Below are positions 1-7,704 of a stretch of DNA of 14,027 nucleotides, in pieces; the stretch's first letter is position 1, and the number at the start of each line of letters is the position of its first letter. This DNA comes from Micromonospora_J zhanjiangensis (GTDB lineage: Bacteria; Actinomycetota; Actinomycetes; Mycobacteriales; Micromonosporaceae): the NCBI RefSeq assembly GCF_042650605.1, contig NZ_JBHSBN010000055.1, forward strand, positions 1 to 14,027, in the 5' to 3' direction. The position numbers were made by a program, and so were the translations under genes. Below the pieces are notes generated by a model. That model saw nothing but the letters and a program-made list of their open reading frames with translations, was not told the origin of the DNA and ran no database searches.

Positions 1-225
1 CCTGGCGACGGCCGCCGCGTCCATTCACGACACCCGCGATCCCGGTCACACAACCCGACGATCACCCACGGTCACATCGACCGCCCTGGGATCAAACTAT
101 CAATGGAGTTTTGAAAACGCCTCCCGGTCTGACGGTCGCCGAAAGGCACCCCGATGGGCGGCCAGTCGACGATCGGCCTGTCGGATGAGCAGAAGGGCAA
201 GCGAAGGCGATCGTGGCGGCGATGA
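1..225. other. left flank without a supported gene
   Basis: I see no convincing gene here. A minus-strand ATG at 24-22 is followed by eight open codons running off the left edge, but there is no good ribosome binding site, so the start of a leftward gene is only possible. Positions 101-118 are locally A/T-rich and hold the small palindrome GTTTTGAAAAC (108-118), which could belong to a promoter or operator for a gene left of the window. Open frames across this segment on the minus strand are continuations of shadows of the chitinase gene. Confidence 0.35.
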
Positions 226-264
226 AAGGGCCGGGACCCCAGTACCACTGGGACCCCGGCCCTT
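226..264 (-). terminator. hairpin terminator of the GH18 gene
   Basis: Two 18 nt arms (226-243 and 247-264) pair around a 3 nt loop, with only a two-base internal mismatch: 16 of 18 pairs, mostly G-C. It begins 20 nt past the TGA of the minus-strand GH18 gene. There is no clear U-tract, which is usual for actinobacterial terminators. Its position directly after the gene makes a transcription stop the simplest reading. Confidence 0.8.
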
Positions 265-284
265 CGGTCCGTCGGATCGGGCGG

Positions 285-1850
285 TCAGCCGAAGCGGGCC
301 GTGATCGAGGTGAACTCCCAGGCGTTCTGCGCGATGCCGCTGCAGTTGGAGACGACCCCGCCGCCCGGGCAGGCCCGGTCCCGGTTGACCGACCAGAAGG
401 TGAACCGGGCCAGACCGCGGGCGGCGGCCCAGTCCCGGATCTGGGTCCAGATCGCCGGGGTGGTGAGTTCCTGCTGGTCGGAGAGGCCGTTCATGCCGGA
501 GATGCCCATGTGCGCGTACGCGGTGGCGTCGGACCAGCCGAACGCGTTGCGCAGCGCGGTCTTCAACCCCTCGGCCGCGTTCACCGTGTTCTGGTACATG
601 TTCGCGCCGCCGCCGAAGTCGAACGGCATGATGGTGAACACGTCCACGTTGGCCTGCAGGGCGGCGGCCTGGTTGATCAGCCGGGTGCCCCACCAGGTCG
701 GGCCGGTGGTGGCCGTGCCGATGGTGACGATGGTCTTGATGCCCGGGTTGTTCTGCTTGACGATCTTCAGCGCGCCGAGGATCCGATCCTGGACCGCCTC
801 GTTCTCGAACTCGTCGGTGTTCTCCACGTCGATGTCGATCGCCTTCAGGCCGAACGCGTTGATCACCTGCTGGTACGCCCCGGCCAGCGCCGCCGCGGAC
901 GAGCAGTTCGGACCGAGCTTGTTGCCGCTGTAGCCGCCGAACGACGGGATCACGTCGCCGCCGGCGGCCCGGATCGCGGCGATGGTGCTGGCGTGCGGGC
1001 CGCCGGTCAGCGGTCCACCGCCGTCCCAGGCCGGGGTGCAGCCGCCGCCGGAGAGCACGAAGGCGATGGTGAACCACTTGACCCCGGTCGCGTTCATCAC
1101 CGTCGCCGGGGCGGGCGGGTCACCCCAGCCGGGGTACAGGTACGGCGCGGCGGCCATCGCCCCGGAGCCGCCGCCGGTGCAGCCGGTGGTGGTCGCCGAC
1201 ACCGCGCCCGAGCGGGCCGACTCGCCGGCCGAGTTGTAGGCGGCGACCGTGTACCCGTGCGACGAGCACGCGGCCAGTCCGGAGACGGTCGCCGAGGTGC
1301 CGGTCACGGTGGCCCGGACGGTGGAGCCCTCGTACACCCGGTAGCCGGCGACCGTGCCGGACGACGCGGTCCAGGCCAGCGAGACGGAGGTGTTCGTGGT
1401 GCCGGTGACCCGCAGCCCGCCCGGCGTGCCGGGCCCGGACGGGTTGCCGCCGCCGCCGGTGCAGGCGCCCCCGTTGACCGTGCAGTTGGTCGGGTCGCCG
1501 GTGCCGCTGACGATGAAGCCGAAGCTGGTGGTCGCGCCCGGGGCGAGGGTGCCGTTCCAGGACTGGTTGGTGGCGGTGACGTGCTGGCCGGCGGTGCTGA
1601 CCAGGGCGTCCCAGTAGCTGCCGACCGCGCTGCCGCCGGGCAGGTCGAACTGCACGTTCCACGAGGTGATGGTCTGCGCCGTGTTGTTGGTGACGGTGAA
1701 CTTGGCCTCGTACCCGCTGCTCCAGCTGGAGGTGCGGACGAAGGCGGCGGTGGCGGCGGACGCGGCGGGCGGCACCAGCACGGTCGCCGCGACCAGCGCG
1801 GCGGCCAGGCTGGTGGCGAACGTCGCCGCCCGGATCGTTCGGGATCTCAC
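285..1850 (-). CDS. secreted GH18 chitinase-type enzyme with CBM2 and Fn3 domains
   Basis: This is a 521 aa secreted glycosidase, probably cleaving chitin or related beta-1,4-GlcNAc polymers outside the cell. Residues 1-32 are a Sec signal peptide (basic RSRTIR, Ala/Leu/Val core, ASA cleavage site). Residues 33-129 are a CBM2 (SSWSSGYEAKFTVTNN, SWNGTLAPG, ending at a Cys). A Gly/Pro linker follows, then Fn3 (about 142-222) and GH18 (about 232-521). The GH18 part shows SFGGYSGN (303-310), the catalytic DxDxE as IDIDVE (338-343, acid E343), MPFDFGG (408-414) and a late FW at 485-486. The first Asp of the usual DxxDxDxE motif is Lys336. The start is GTG, with GGAGG placed 6 nt upstream; an A/T-rich dyad lies further upstream. 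Domain calls are from recognised motifs. Chitin as substrate is inferred, since CBM2 also binds cellulose. Confidence 0.9.
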   Translation of the reverse strand: MRSRTIRAATFATSLAAALVAATVLVPPAASAATAAFVRTSSWSSGYEAKFTVTNNTAQTITSWNVQFDLPGGSAVGSYWDALVSTAGQHVTATNQSWNGTLAPGATTSFGFIVSGTGDPTNCTVNGGACTGGGGNPSGPGTPGGLRVTGTTNTSVSLAWTASSGTVAGYRVYEGSTVRATVTGTSATVSGLAACSSHGYTVAAYNSAGESARSGAVSATTTGCTGGGSGAMAAAPYLYPGWGDPPAPATVMNATGVKWFTIAFVLSGGGCTPAWDGGGPLTGGPHASTIAAIRAAGGDVIPSFGGYSGNKLGPNCSSAAALAGAYQQVINAFGLKAIDIDVENTDEFENEAVQDRILGALKIVKQNNPGIKTIVTIGTATTGPTWWGTRLINQAAALQANVDVFTIMPFDFGGGANMYQNTVNAAEGLKTALRNAFGWSDATAYAHMGISGMNGLSDQQELTTPAIWTQIRDWAAARGLARFTFWSVNRDRACPGGGVVSNCSGIAQNAWEFTSITARFG

Positions 1851-1921
1851 GGGGGTCCTCCAGGACTGCGCGGCGGTGGCCCGGTCGGGACCGACCGGTG
1901 GGGGTGTCCACCGCCGACGAC

Positions 1922-1956
1922 AGATTAATTATTAGGACTGTTAACAGTTCCTGTAA
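1922..1956 (-). promoter_or_regulatory. A/T-rich dyad and probable promoter of the GH18 gene
   Basis: This is the only strongly A/T-rich spot between mini-yidC and the GH18 gene. It contains the perfect 12 bp palindrome ACTGTTAACAGT (1937-1948), set in a longer imperfect dyad (1931-1956) with AGGA/TCCT-type outer arms. On the minus strand TAATCT (1927-1922) fits a -10 hexamer, about 70 nt before the GTG start. No good -35 is visible. A sugar-responsive operator for a secreted hydrolase is plausible but inferred. Confidence 0.45.
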
Positions 1957-1983
1957 AGACCCACGTCCGTCGATGACCGCGGG

Positions 1984-2346
1984 CTACTGGAGCAGCACCC
2001 GTTCGAGCACCGTCCACGCCGTCGAGGTGACCAGGTAGAGCACCGTCGCCAGCGGCAGCACCGCCGCCACCAGCACCGTCCCGTACGGCAGCAGGGTGGG
2101 CAGCCGGGCCAGCAGCGCCGACCCGCCCCCGCCGGCCGGCGCCGGCAGCGCCGACGCCGCGTCCGCCAGCCGCCGCGCCCGCCGCGACGACACATAGGCC
2201 AACACGGTCAACACCACCAGCAGTACGCCGAACAGCGGCCCCGCCGCGCCGGCGAGTCCGGTGGATGCCTGCACGACGGCGGCGAGCGCCGAGATGACAA
2301 TGGACGCGGCGTGCAGTGCCGCGTCGAGTGGTGCGATGGCTGACAT
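1984..2346 (-). CDS. miniature YidC/Oxa1-like membrane protein
   Basis: This is a 120 aa protein with hydrophobic segments at about 14-30, 36-52 and 88-112. The last part (LPTLLPYGTVLVAAVLPLAT followed by VLYLVTSTAWTVLE) closely resembles the final transmembrane segment of YidC/Oxa1 insertases, where Pro, Leu-Tyr and a T/S-N/T-W pattern are typical. The N-terminus (PLDAALHAASIVISALAAVV) resembles the segment before TM1. The middle of a normal bacterial YidC core (about 200 aa), including the groove arginine and the cytoplasmic helical hairpin, is missing and replaced by a short Ser/Arg/Ala/Gly linker. The start is ATG with GAGGGG 5 nt upstream. It follows a DUF6412-like gene by 90 nt on the same strand. 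Insertase activity is doubtful; it may be a mini-paralog or an in-frame deletion derivative. Confidence 0.7.
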   Translation of the reverse strand: MSAIAPLDAALHAASIVISALAAVVQASTGLAGAAGPLFGVLLVVLTVLAYVSSRRARRLADAASALPAPAGGGGSALLARLPTLLPYGTVLVAAVLPLATVLYLVTSTAWTVLERVLLQ

Positions 2347-2436
2347 GGGGACCCCTCGGTCGATTCCAGGACGTCCACGGGGGACGCGGATGGGACGGAA
2401 CCGGCCGCGTGGCGGCGAGCGGGGAGGGCGGGCGCG

Positions 2437-2811
2437 CTACGCGACCGACAGGTCGCCGCGGATCGGAAGGACCGACGCGCGGCGGGACGTGTCGACCCGC
2501 CGCGGCGCCGGGGCGCGGGGTCGGGGCCGGCCGTCGGCGTCGGGGTCGAGTTGCCGGGGCACCCCGCCACGCCGGATCCGGTCACGCAGCGCGTCGACGC
2601 CCCGGGCCGGGTCGGCGCCGGCCGGCAGCCGGGGCGCGACCCGGACCGCCACGCCGAGGGCGAGCAGCACGGCCACCGCCACGGCGGCACCGGCGATCGA
2701 CTCGGCCGGGTGCGTCGACACGGTGGCGAGGTGGGTGAGCGCGTACGCCCAGCCGCACGCCGCCACCGCCGAAAGCTCAGGCACGTCGATCAGCGTAGTG
2801 GGTCGTGTCAC
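2437..2811 (-). CDS. small DUF6412-like membrane protein
   Basis: This is a 124 aa protein. Residues 10-58 hold one long or two short hydrophobic helices (SAVAACGWAYALTHLATVST and SIAGAAVAVAVLLALGVAV). A polar Arg-rich tail follows with RQLDPDADGRPRPRAPA (86-102), a signature I associate with actinobacterial DUF6412 proteins, which I recall lying beside YidC/Oxa1-like genes. The function of the family is not known to me. I chose the GTG start at 2811 because its GTGA overlaps the TGA of an upstream reading frame. GGGGAGG lies only 1-2 nt upstream, too close for a normal ribosome binding site. A later GTG at 2784 has no site at all. The following gene is mini-yidC, so the two probably form one transcript. 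Confidence 0.65.
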   Translation of the reverse strand: MTRPTTLIDVPELSAVAACGWAYALTHLATVSTHPAESIAGAAVAVAVLLALGVAVRVAPRLPAGADPARGVDALRDRIRRGGVPRQLDPDADGRPRPRAPAPRRVDTSRRASVLPIRGDLSVA

Positions 2812-2915
2812 GCCTCCCCGTCGGTCGCCGGCGCGGGCTGGACGATCGGGACCGTCTCGGTCCGGGTGGCGAGGATGGCGCCGGTGGCGGCGTCCGAGAT
2901 CCGGACGGTGAGCGC
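2808..2915 (-). pseudogene. orphan C-terminal coding tail upstream of the DUF6412-like gene
   Basis: Between lysX and the DUF6412-like gene one minus-strand frame reads as a natural protein tail: ALTVRISDAATGAILATRTE, then TVPIVQPAPATDGEA, ending in a TGA that overlaps the next GTG as GTGA. An in-frame TAA (2918-2916) precedes it and no ATG, GTG or TTG occurs within it, so it cannot be a free-standing gene. Adding one base near 2912 would join it to DADGRKR, the frame just upstream, which suggests a small deletion. I infer a remnant of a decayed gene whose 5' part is lost; the family is not recognised. Confidence 0.4.
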
Positions 2916-2938
2916 TTACGGCCGTCGGCGTCCCGTGC

Positions 2939-5900
2939 TCAGGACGCCTCGCGGACCAGCGGAAACGGCAGGGTTTCCCGGATCGATCGGCCGGTGAGCA
3001 GCATGACCACCCGGTCCACGCCGATGCCGAGCCCGCCGGTGGGCGGCATGGCGTACTCCAGGGCCTGGATGAAGTCCTCGTCGAGGTCCATCGCCTCCGG
3101 GTCACCGCCGGCCGCCAGCAGCGATTGCGCGGTGAGCCGGCGGCGCTGCTCGACGGGGTCGACCAGCTCCGAGTAGGCGGTGCCCAGCTCCATCCCGAAC
3201 GCCACCAGGTCCCACCGCTCGGCCAGCCGGGGATCGTCCCGGTGCTGCCGGGTCAGCGGCGAGACCTCGGTCGGGAAGTCCTTGTAGAAGGTCGGTTCGA
3301 CGGTACGGGCCTCGACCAGCCGCTCGTACATCTCCAGCAGCACCGCGCCGCGACCCCACTTCGGGTCGTACGGGATCCGCGCCCGGTCGCAGAGCTTGCG
3401 CAGCATGACCACGTCGGTGTCGGCGGTGACCTCGTCGCCCAGCGCCGACGAGATCGCCTCGTTGACGGTACGGACCGGCCAGTCGCCGCCGATGTCCACC
3501 AGGTCGTCGGCCGGCGCGCCCGGCGCCCTGGCCACCGCCCGGCCGTGCACCGCGACCGCGGCCTCCTGGATCAGCTCCCGGGTCAGGTGCAGCATCGTGT
3601 CGTAGTCGGCATACGCCTGGTACGCCTCCAGCACGGTGAACTCCGGATTGTGCGAGAAGTCCACGCCCTCGTTGCGGAACGCCCGGCCGATCTCGTACAC
3701 CCGCTCCACCCCGCCGACGGCGAGCCGCTTGAGGAACAGCTCCGGGGCGATCCGCAGGTACAGCTTGAGGTCGTAGGCGTTGATGTGGGTGGTGAACGGC
3801 CGGGCGTTGGCGCCGCCGTGCACCCGTTGCAGGATCGGCGTCTCGACCTCCAGGTAGTCCCGGGAGACCAGCGACTGGCGCAGGCTGTGCACGGCGGCGC
3901 TGCGGGCCCGCAGCAGGTCCCGGGCGTCGGCACTGGTGGCCAGGTCGAGGTAGCGCTGCCGGACCCGGGCCTCCGGGTCGGCCAGGCCGCGGTGCTTGTC
4001 CGGCAGCGGGCGCAGGCACTTGGCGGTCAACTGCCACGACCTCGCGTGCACGGTCAGCTCGCCGCGCCGGGTGGTGCACACCTCGCCGGTCGCCCCGACG
4101 TGGTCGCCGATGTCCACCTCGGCCCGCCACCGGTCCAGGCCACCGGTCGTCGCCGAGTCGAGCATGACCTGCAGGTCGCCGCTCCAGTCCCGGACGGTGA
4201 CGAACAGGACGCCGCCGTGGTCACGCAGCAGCATCACCCGGCCGGCCACACCGACGGTCTCACCGGTACGACTGTCCGGCGCCAGGCCGGGATGCCGCCC
4301 GCGCACCGCAGCGCAGTCGTCGGTCCGCGGATAACCCACCGGGTACGCCTCGACGCCCGCCGCGCGCAGCCGGTCCAGCTTCGCCAGGCGTACCCGCATC
4401 TGCTCGGGACCGACGGGGGCCGGCGGTCCGGCCGGCTCGGCCGGTTCGACCTCGCCGCCGTCCGGCGGGACCAGCCGGACCGCGTTGCCGGGCAGCGGCA
4501 GCCCGTGCAACGGGGTGACCGGGCTGCCCGGTACGGCGACGAACCCCTCGGCGATGGCCGAGGCCAGCCCGACCCGGGCCAGTTGGCGGCGCTCGGCGAA
4601 GCAGATGTACCGCGGCGACCAGTGCGGCTGGTACTTGGCGTTGGCCCGGTACAGCGACTCGAGCTGCCACCAACGGGAGAAGAACAGCAGGGTGTGCCGC
4701 CACAACCGGAGCACCGGTCCGGCGCCGATCCGGGCGCCCTCCTCGAACACCGCCCGGAACACGGCGAAGTTCAGCGACACCCGTTCGACGCCGAGCCGGG
4801 ACGCCTCACGCATCAGGCCGGCGACCATGAATTCCATGACGCCGTTCTCGGCGCCACGGTCGCGGCGCATCAGGTCAAGCGACAGGCCGGTGGCACCCCA
4901 CGGGCTGAAGGACAGCAGCGCCCGGATGGTGTCGTCGGCGTCGATGGCCTCGACCAGCACGCACCGGTCGTCGGCCGGGTCACCGAGCCGGCCCAGCGCC
5001 ATCGAGAAGCCGCGCTCGCTCTCGGTGTCCCGCCAGGCGGTGGCCAGGCCGGCCAGCGCGGCCATCTCCTCGGCCGGTACGTCGGAGTGCCGGCGGACCC
5101 GGGCGGTGTAGCCGGCTCGTTCGAGCCGGTTGACCGCCTGCCGGACCGGTTTCATGTCCGGCCCGTCCAGGGTGAAGTCCTTGCTCAGCAGGATGGCCTC
5201 GTCGCCGAGGTGCAGCACCTTCAGCCCGGCCCGGGAGTAGGCGATGGCGCCCGCCTCGCTGGCACCCATCACCGCCGGTGTCCAGGCGTAGGCGCGGGCC
5301 TGGGCCAGCCAGTTGTCGATCGCCGGGCCCCACGCCTCCGGGTCGCCGACCGGGTCACCGCTGGCCAACGTCACCCCGTGCACCACCCGGTAGGTGACGG
5401 CGGCCTTGCCGGTGGGCGAGAAGATGGCGGCCTTGTCCCGTCGGGTGGCGAAGTAGCCGAGCGAGTCGCGGTCGCCGTACCGGGCCAGCAGGTCGCGGAT
5501 GCGCCGTTCGTCGTCGGGGTGCAGCACGGCGGCGGCCCGCTGGGACAGCAGCAGGGTGCGCAACGCGGCGACCAGGGCGACCGCGCCGAAGAGGCCGAGC
5601 AGCAGGTTGACCCAGCCGGGCGGGTGGCCGTGCCGGGTGAGGTCGACGGTGATCGCCCCACCGAACACCTTCTCCGTCGCGTAGCTCAACCGGGCCTGCG
5701 CGCTGCCCAGGCTGCCCGGAAAGGCGGTGAGCAGGAGGTAGCCCAGGCCGACGCCGACCGCCTCGATGCCGAAGAAGAGACCGATCGCCCGCCGGGTGCT
5801 GGCCGGCCGGACCCGGGCGTAGAACTCGCGGCGGGCGGTCACCAGGATCAGCAGGCACATCACCGCGAAGACCAGCCCGGCCCAGACGCCGATCTGGTCG

Positions 5901-6304
5901 AACTTGGTGAACACCGCCCGGCCGGCCTCGTCGACCAGGTCCTCGTCACGCAGCGTGAGGATCAGTCCGGCCGCGACGACGCCGGACGCGGCCGCGATGC
6001 TGAAGTAGGCCACCAGTACCCAGTAGGCGACCCGCTTGCGGCGCCGGATCGCGGCGGCCAGCGCACCCACGAAGACCGCGTACGCCAGGTTGGCCGGGAC
6101 CGGGATCAGCAGCGCGTCGATGGTCGCCCGGATCGGTTGCATGCCCAGCCGGAAGGCCGCGCTGACCGCCGCGAGCGCGGAGATCACCGCCACCGTCCGC
6201 ATCAGGATGGCGAAGGCCCGGGGTACGTGCCGACGCCAGTCCGGCCGACTGGGCCGGGGATCGGGCGCCGCGACGGGAGTACTCGGAGCCACTGTCACCG
6301 ACAC
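2939..6304 (-). CDS. lysX: bifunctional lysylphosphatidylglycerol synthetase / lysyl-tRNA synthetase LysX
   Basis: This 1121 aa protein is close in length to mycobacterial LysX. It charges tRNA-Lys and transfers lysine to phosphatidylglycerol, adding positive charge to the membrane and helping resistance to cationic peptides. Residues 29-255 hold about six or seven membrane segments. Residues 260-570 are the DUF2156/MprF-type transferase (GFSMALGRL, LSLDLMRRD, ENGVMEFM, YQPHWSPRYICF). A Pro-rich linker (612-632) leads to an OB fold (682-770, GRVMLLRDHGGVLFVTVRDW). The class II LysRS core shows motif 1 (LEVETPIL, 818-825), motif 2 (RAFRNEGVDFSHNPEFT, 874-890) and motif 3 (GLGIGVDRVVMLL, 1091-1103). 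The start is GTG with GGAGG 7 nt upstream. Both halves look intact. It is transcribed divergently from the YbdK-type ligase gene. Confidence 0.95.
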   Translation of the reverse strand: MSVTVAPSTPVAAPDPRPSRPDWRRHVPRAFAILMRTVAVISALAAVSAAFRLGMQPIRATIDALLIPVPANLAYAVFVGALAAAIRRRKRVAYWVLVAYFSIAAASGVVAAGLILTLRDEDLVDEAGRAVFTKFDQIGVWAGLVFAVMCLLILVTARREFYARVRPASTRRAIGLFFGIEAVGVGLGYLLLTAFPGSLGSAQARLSYATEKVFGGAITVDLTRHGHPPGWVNLLLGLFGAVALVAALRTLLLSQRAAAVLHPDDERRIRDLLARYGDRDSLGYFATRRDKAAIFSPTGKAAVTYRVVHGVTLASGDPVGDPEAWGPAIDNWLAQARAYAWTPAVMGASEAGAIAYSRAGLKVLHLGDEAILLSKDFTLDGPDMKPVRQAVNRLERAGYTARVRRHSDVPAEEMAALAGLATAWRDTESERGFSMALGRLGDPADDRCVLVEAIDADDTIRALLSFSPWGATGLSLDLMRRDRGAENGVMEFMVAGLMREASRLGVERVSLNFAVFRAVFEEGARIGAGPVLRLWRHTLLFFSRWWQLESLYRANAKYQPHWSPRYICFAERRQLARVGLASAIAEGFVAVPGSPVTPLHGLPLPGNAVRLVPPDGGEVEPAEPAGPPAPVGPEQMRVRLAKLDRLRAAGVEAYPVGYPRTDDCAAVRGRHPGLAPDSRTGETVGVAGRVMLLRDHGGVLFVTVRDWSGDLQVMLDSATTGGLDRWRAEVDIGDHVGATGEVCTTRRGELTVHARSWQLTAKCLRPLPDKHRGLADPEARVRQRYLDLATSADARDLLRARSAAVHSLRQSLVSRDYLEVETPILQRVHGGANARPFTTHINAYDLKLYLRIAPELFLKRLAVGGVERVYEIGRAFRNEGVDFSHNPEFTVLEAYQAYADYDTMLHLTRELIQEAAVAVHGRAVARAPGAPADDLVDIGGDWPVRTVNEAISSALGDEVTADTDVVMLRKLCDRARIPYDPKWGRGAVLLEMYERLVEARTVEPTFYKDFPTEVSPLTRQHRDDPRLAERWDLVAFGMELGTAYSELVDPVEQRRRLTAQSLLAAGGDPEAMDLDEDFIQALEYAMPPTGGLGIGVDRVVMLLTGRSIRETLPFPLVREAS

Positions 6305-6523
6305 GGGAAAACCTCCCAGGTACGCGCGAATGCCCCACGGCCGATCGACAGCCGATTACCGTCAGTGTCGCGCAGCCATGGTAGAGCCTGCCGGCTCCCC
6401 TGGCCGGCCCTCTGCCGTGCCCCCTGCCGACCCCGCTACGTTTCCGTGCCTCGCGACCCTGGGTAATCAGTCATAACAGGGACGCCGGATCCGGGCGGAG
6501 CCCAACGAGGACGGAAACGGGCG
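6305..6523. promoter_or_regulatory. divergent intergenic region between lysX and the YbdK-type ligase
   Basis: This 219 bp gap must contain promoters for both divergent genes. The lysX ribosome binding site (GGAGG, 6316-6312 minus) is clear. On the plus strand the A/T-richest spot is TAATCAGTCATAAC (about 6463-6476), roughly 50-60 nt before the ligase GTG. A weak GAGGA lies about 12 nt before that GTG. I could not assign a confident -35/-10 pair on either strand. An imperfect G/C-rich inverted repeat near 6384-6410 may be structural. Confidence 0.4.
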
Positions 6524-7672
6524 GTGGTGGCGGTGACCGGTCCAGTCGCGGCGGAGGTACGGCCCGAGCAGGTCGAGACCCCCGAGCTGCTGACGGTGGG
6601 GGTCGAGGAGGAGTTCCTGCTCGTCGATCCGGAGACGGGGGCCGCCGTCCCGGCGGTCGAGGCGGTGCTGGAGCAGGTGCCGCCGGAACTCGCCGGCCAG
6701 GTGCAGACCGAGTTCCAGACCAGCCAGATCGAGATCGGCAGCCCACCCGGCCTGGAGTTGGCGGCGCTGCGACATTCGCTCGGACTGCTGCGCGCCGGGC
6801 TCGCCACGGCGGCCGCGGACGCCGGCGTACGGCTGCTGGCGGTCGGCACCGGCCCGGTGGCCGGCCCGGTGCCGCCGGTGATGGACAAGCCCCGGTTCCA
6901 CCGGATGATCGAACGCTACCGGCTGCTGGTGCCGAGCCCGGGCACCAACGGGATGCACGTGCACGTCGCGGTGCACGACCGGGAGGTCGCCGTCCAGGTG
7001 CTCAACCACCTGCGGCCGTGGCTGCCGATCCTGCACGCGGCCACCGCCAACTCGCCGTTCTACGAGGGCGTCGACACCGGCTACGCGAGCTGGCGGTCGG
7101 TGCTGTGGGAGCGCTGGCCGGCGACCGCGCCGACCCCGCCGCTGCGCTCGTACGCGCACTACCAGCAGTTGCTGGAGGATCTGATCACGTCCGGCTCGAT
7201 CCTGGACGAGGGAATGCTCTACTGGTACGCCCGGCTGTCCGCGTCGTACCCGACGGTGGAGATCCGGATCGGTGACGTGTGCCCGAGCCTGGACGACACC
7301 ATCCTGATCGCCGCCCTGCTGCGCGCCCTGGTCGGCACGGTGCTGGCCGACATCGAGGCCGGCCGGCCCGCGCCCGAGGTCGATCACCACCTGCTCGCCG
7401 CCGCGCACTGGCGGGCCGCGCACGACGGCCTGGAGGGGCTGGCCGTCGACCTGCCCAGCGCCACGCCCCGGCCGGCCTGGCACCTGATGCGGCAGTTGTT
7501 CGAGCGGGTCCGGCCCGAGTTGGAACGGCACGGCGACCTGGCCGAGGTGACCTCACTGCTGGGCCGGCTGCGGGGACACGGCACCGGAGCCGCCCGACAA
7601 CGGGCCACGTACGCCCGTACCGGTGAGATGATCGACGTGATCGAGGACCTGGCACGGCAGACCCGGGGGTGA
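6524..7672 (+). CDS. carboxylate-amine ligase, YbdK / glutamate-cysteine ligase type 2 family
   Basis: This 382 aa protein has the usual length of the GCS2 family. These ATP-dependent ligases join a carboxylate to an amine; the best known activity is weak gamma-glutamylcysteine formation. Signatures in order: VGVEEEFLLVDPETG (25-39), TEFQTSQIEIGSPP (62-75), TNGMHVHVAVHD (141-152) and PTVEIRIGDVCPSLDD in the C-terminal half. It is probably cytoplasmic. The GTG at 6524 is the first of four in-frame GTG codons in quick succession (6524, 6527, 6533 and so on), so the exact start could shift by a few residues. Its TGA overlaps a GTG of the next frame. In an organism that should use mycothiol rather than glutathione, the product is uncertain; ergothioneine-type gamma-glutamylcysteine or an unrelated amide are both possible. 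Confidence 0.9.
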   Translation: MVAVTGPVAAEVRPEQVETPELLTVGVEEEFLLVDPETGAAVPAVEAVLEQVPPELAGQVQTEFQTSQIEIGSPPGLELAALRHSLGLLRAGLATAAADAGVRLLAVGTGPVAGPVPPVMDKPRFHRMIERYRLLVPSPGTNGMHVHVAVHDREVAVQVLNHLRPWLPILHAATANSPFYEGVDTGYASWRSVLWERWPATAPTPPLRSYAHYQQLLEDLITSGSILDEGMLYWYARLSASYPTVEIRIGDVCPSLDDTILIAALLRALVGTVLADIEAGRPAPEVDHHLLAAAHWRAAHDGLEGLAVDLPSATPRPAWHLMRQLFERVRPELERHGDLAEVTSLLGRLRGHGTGAARQRATYARTGEMIDVIEDLARQTRG

Positions 7673-7704
7673 GTGGCCCGGGCCCGGCGGAGGGAGCGCG
7701 GCGC

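Noticed and set aside
213..1928. 571 aa plus-strand open frame opposite the GH18 gene
   Set aside because: Low-complexity Gly/Arg/Ala-rich product, no domain, fully antisense to a gene with clear domains; a typical high-GC shadow.
2437..3105. 222 aa version of the DUF6412-like protein starting inside lysX
   Set aside because: The first 98 residues are Arg/Pro/Trp-rich shadow of lysX; only the part from GTG 2811 looks like protein.
3125..6466. 1113 aa plus-strand open frame opposite lysX
   Set aside because: Antisense to lysX, composition dominated by Gly, Arg, Gln, Pro and Val with no recognisable motif; shadow frame.
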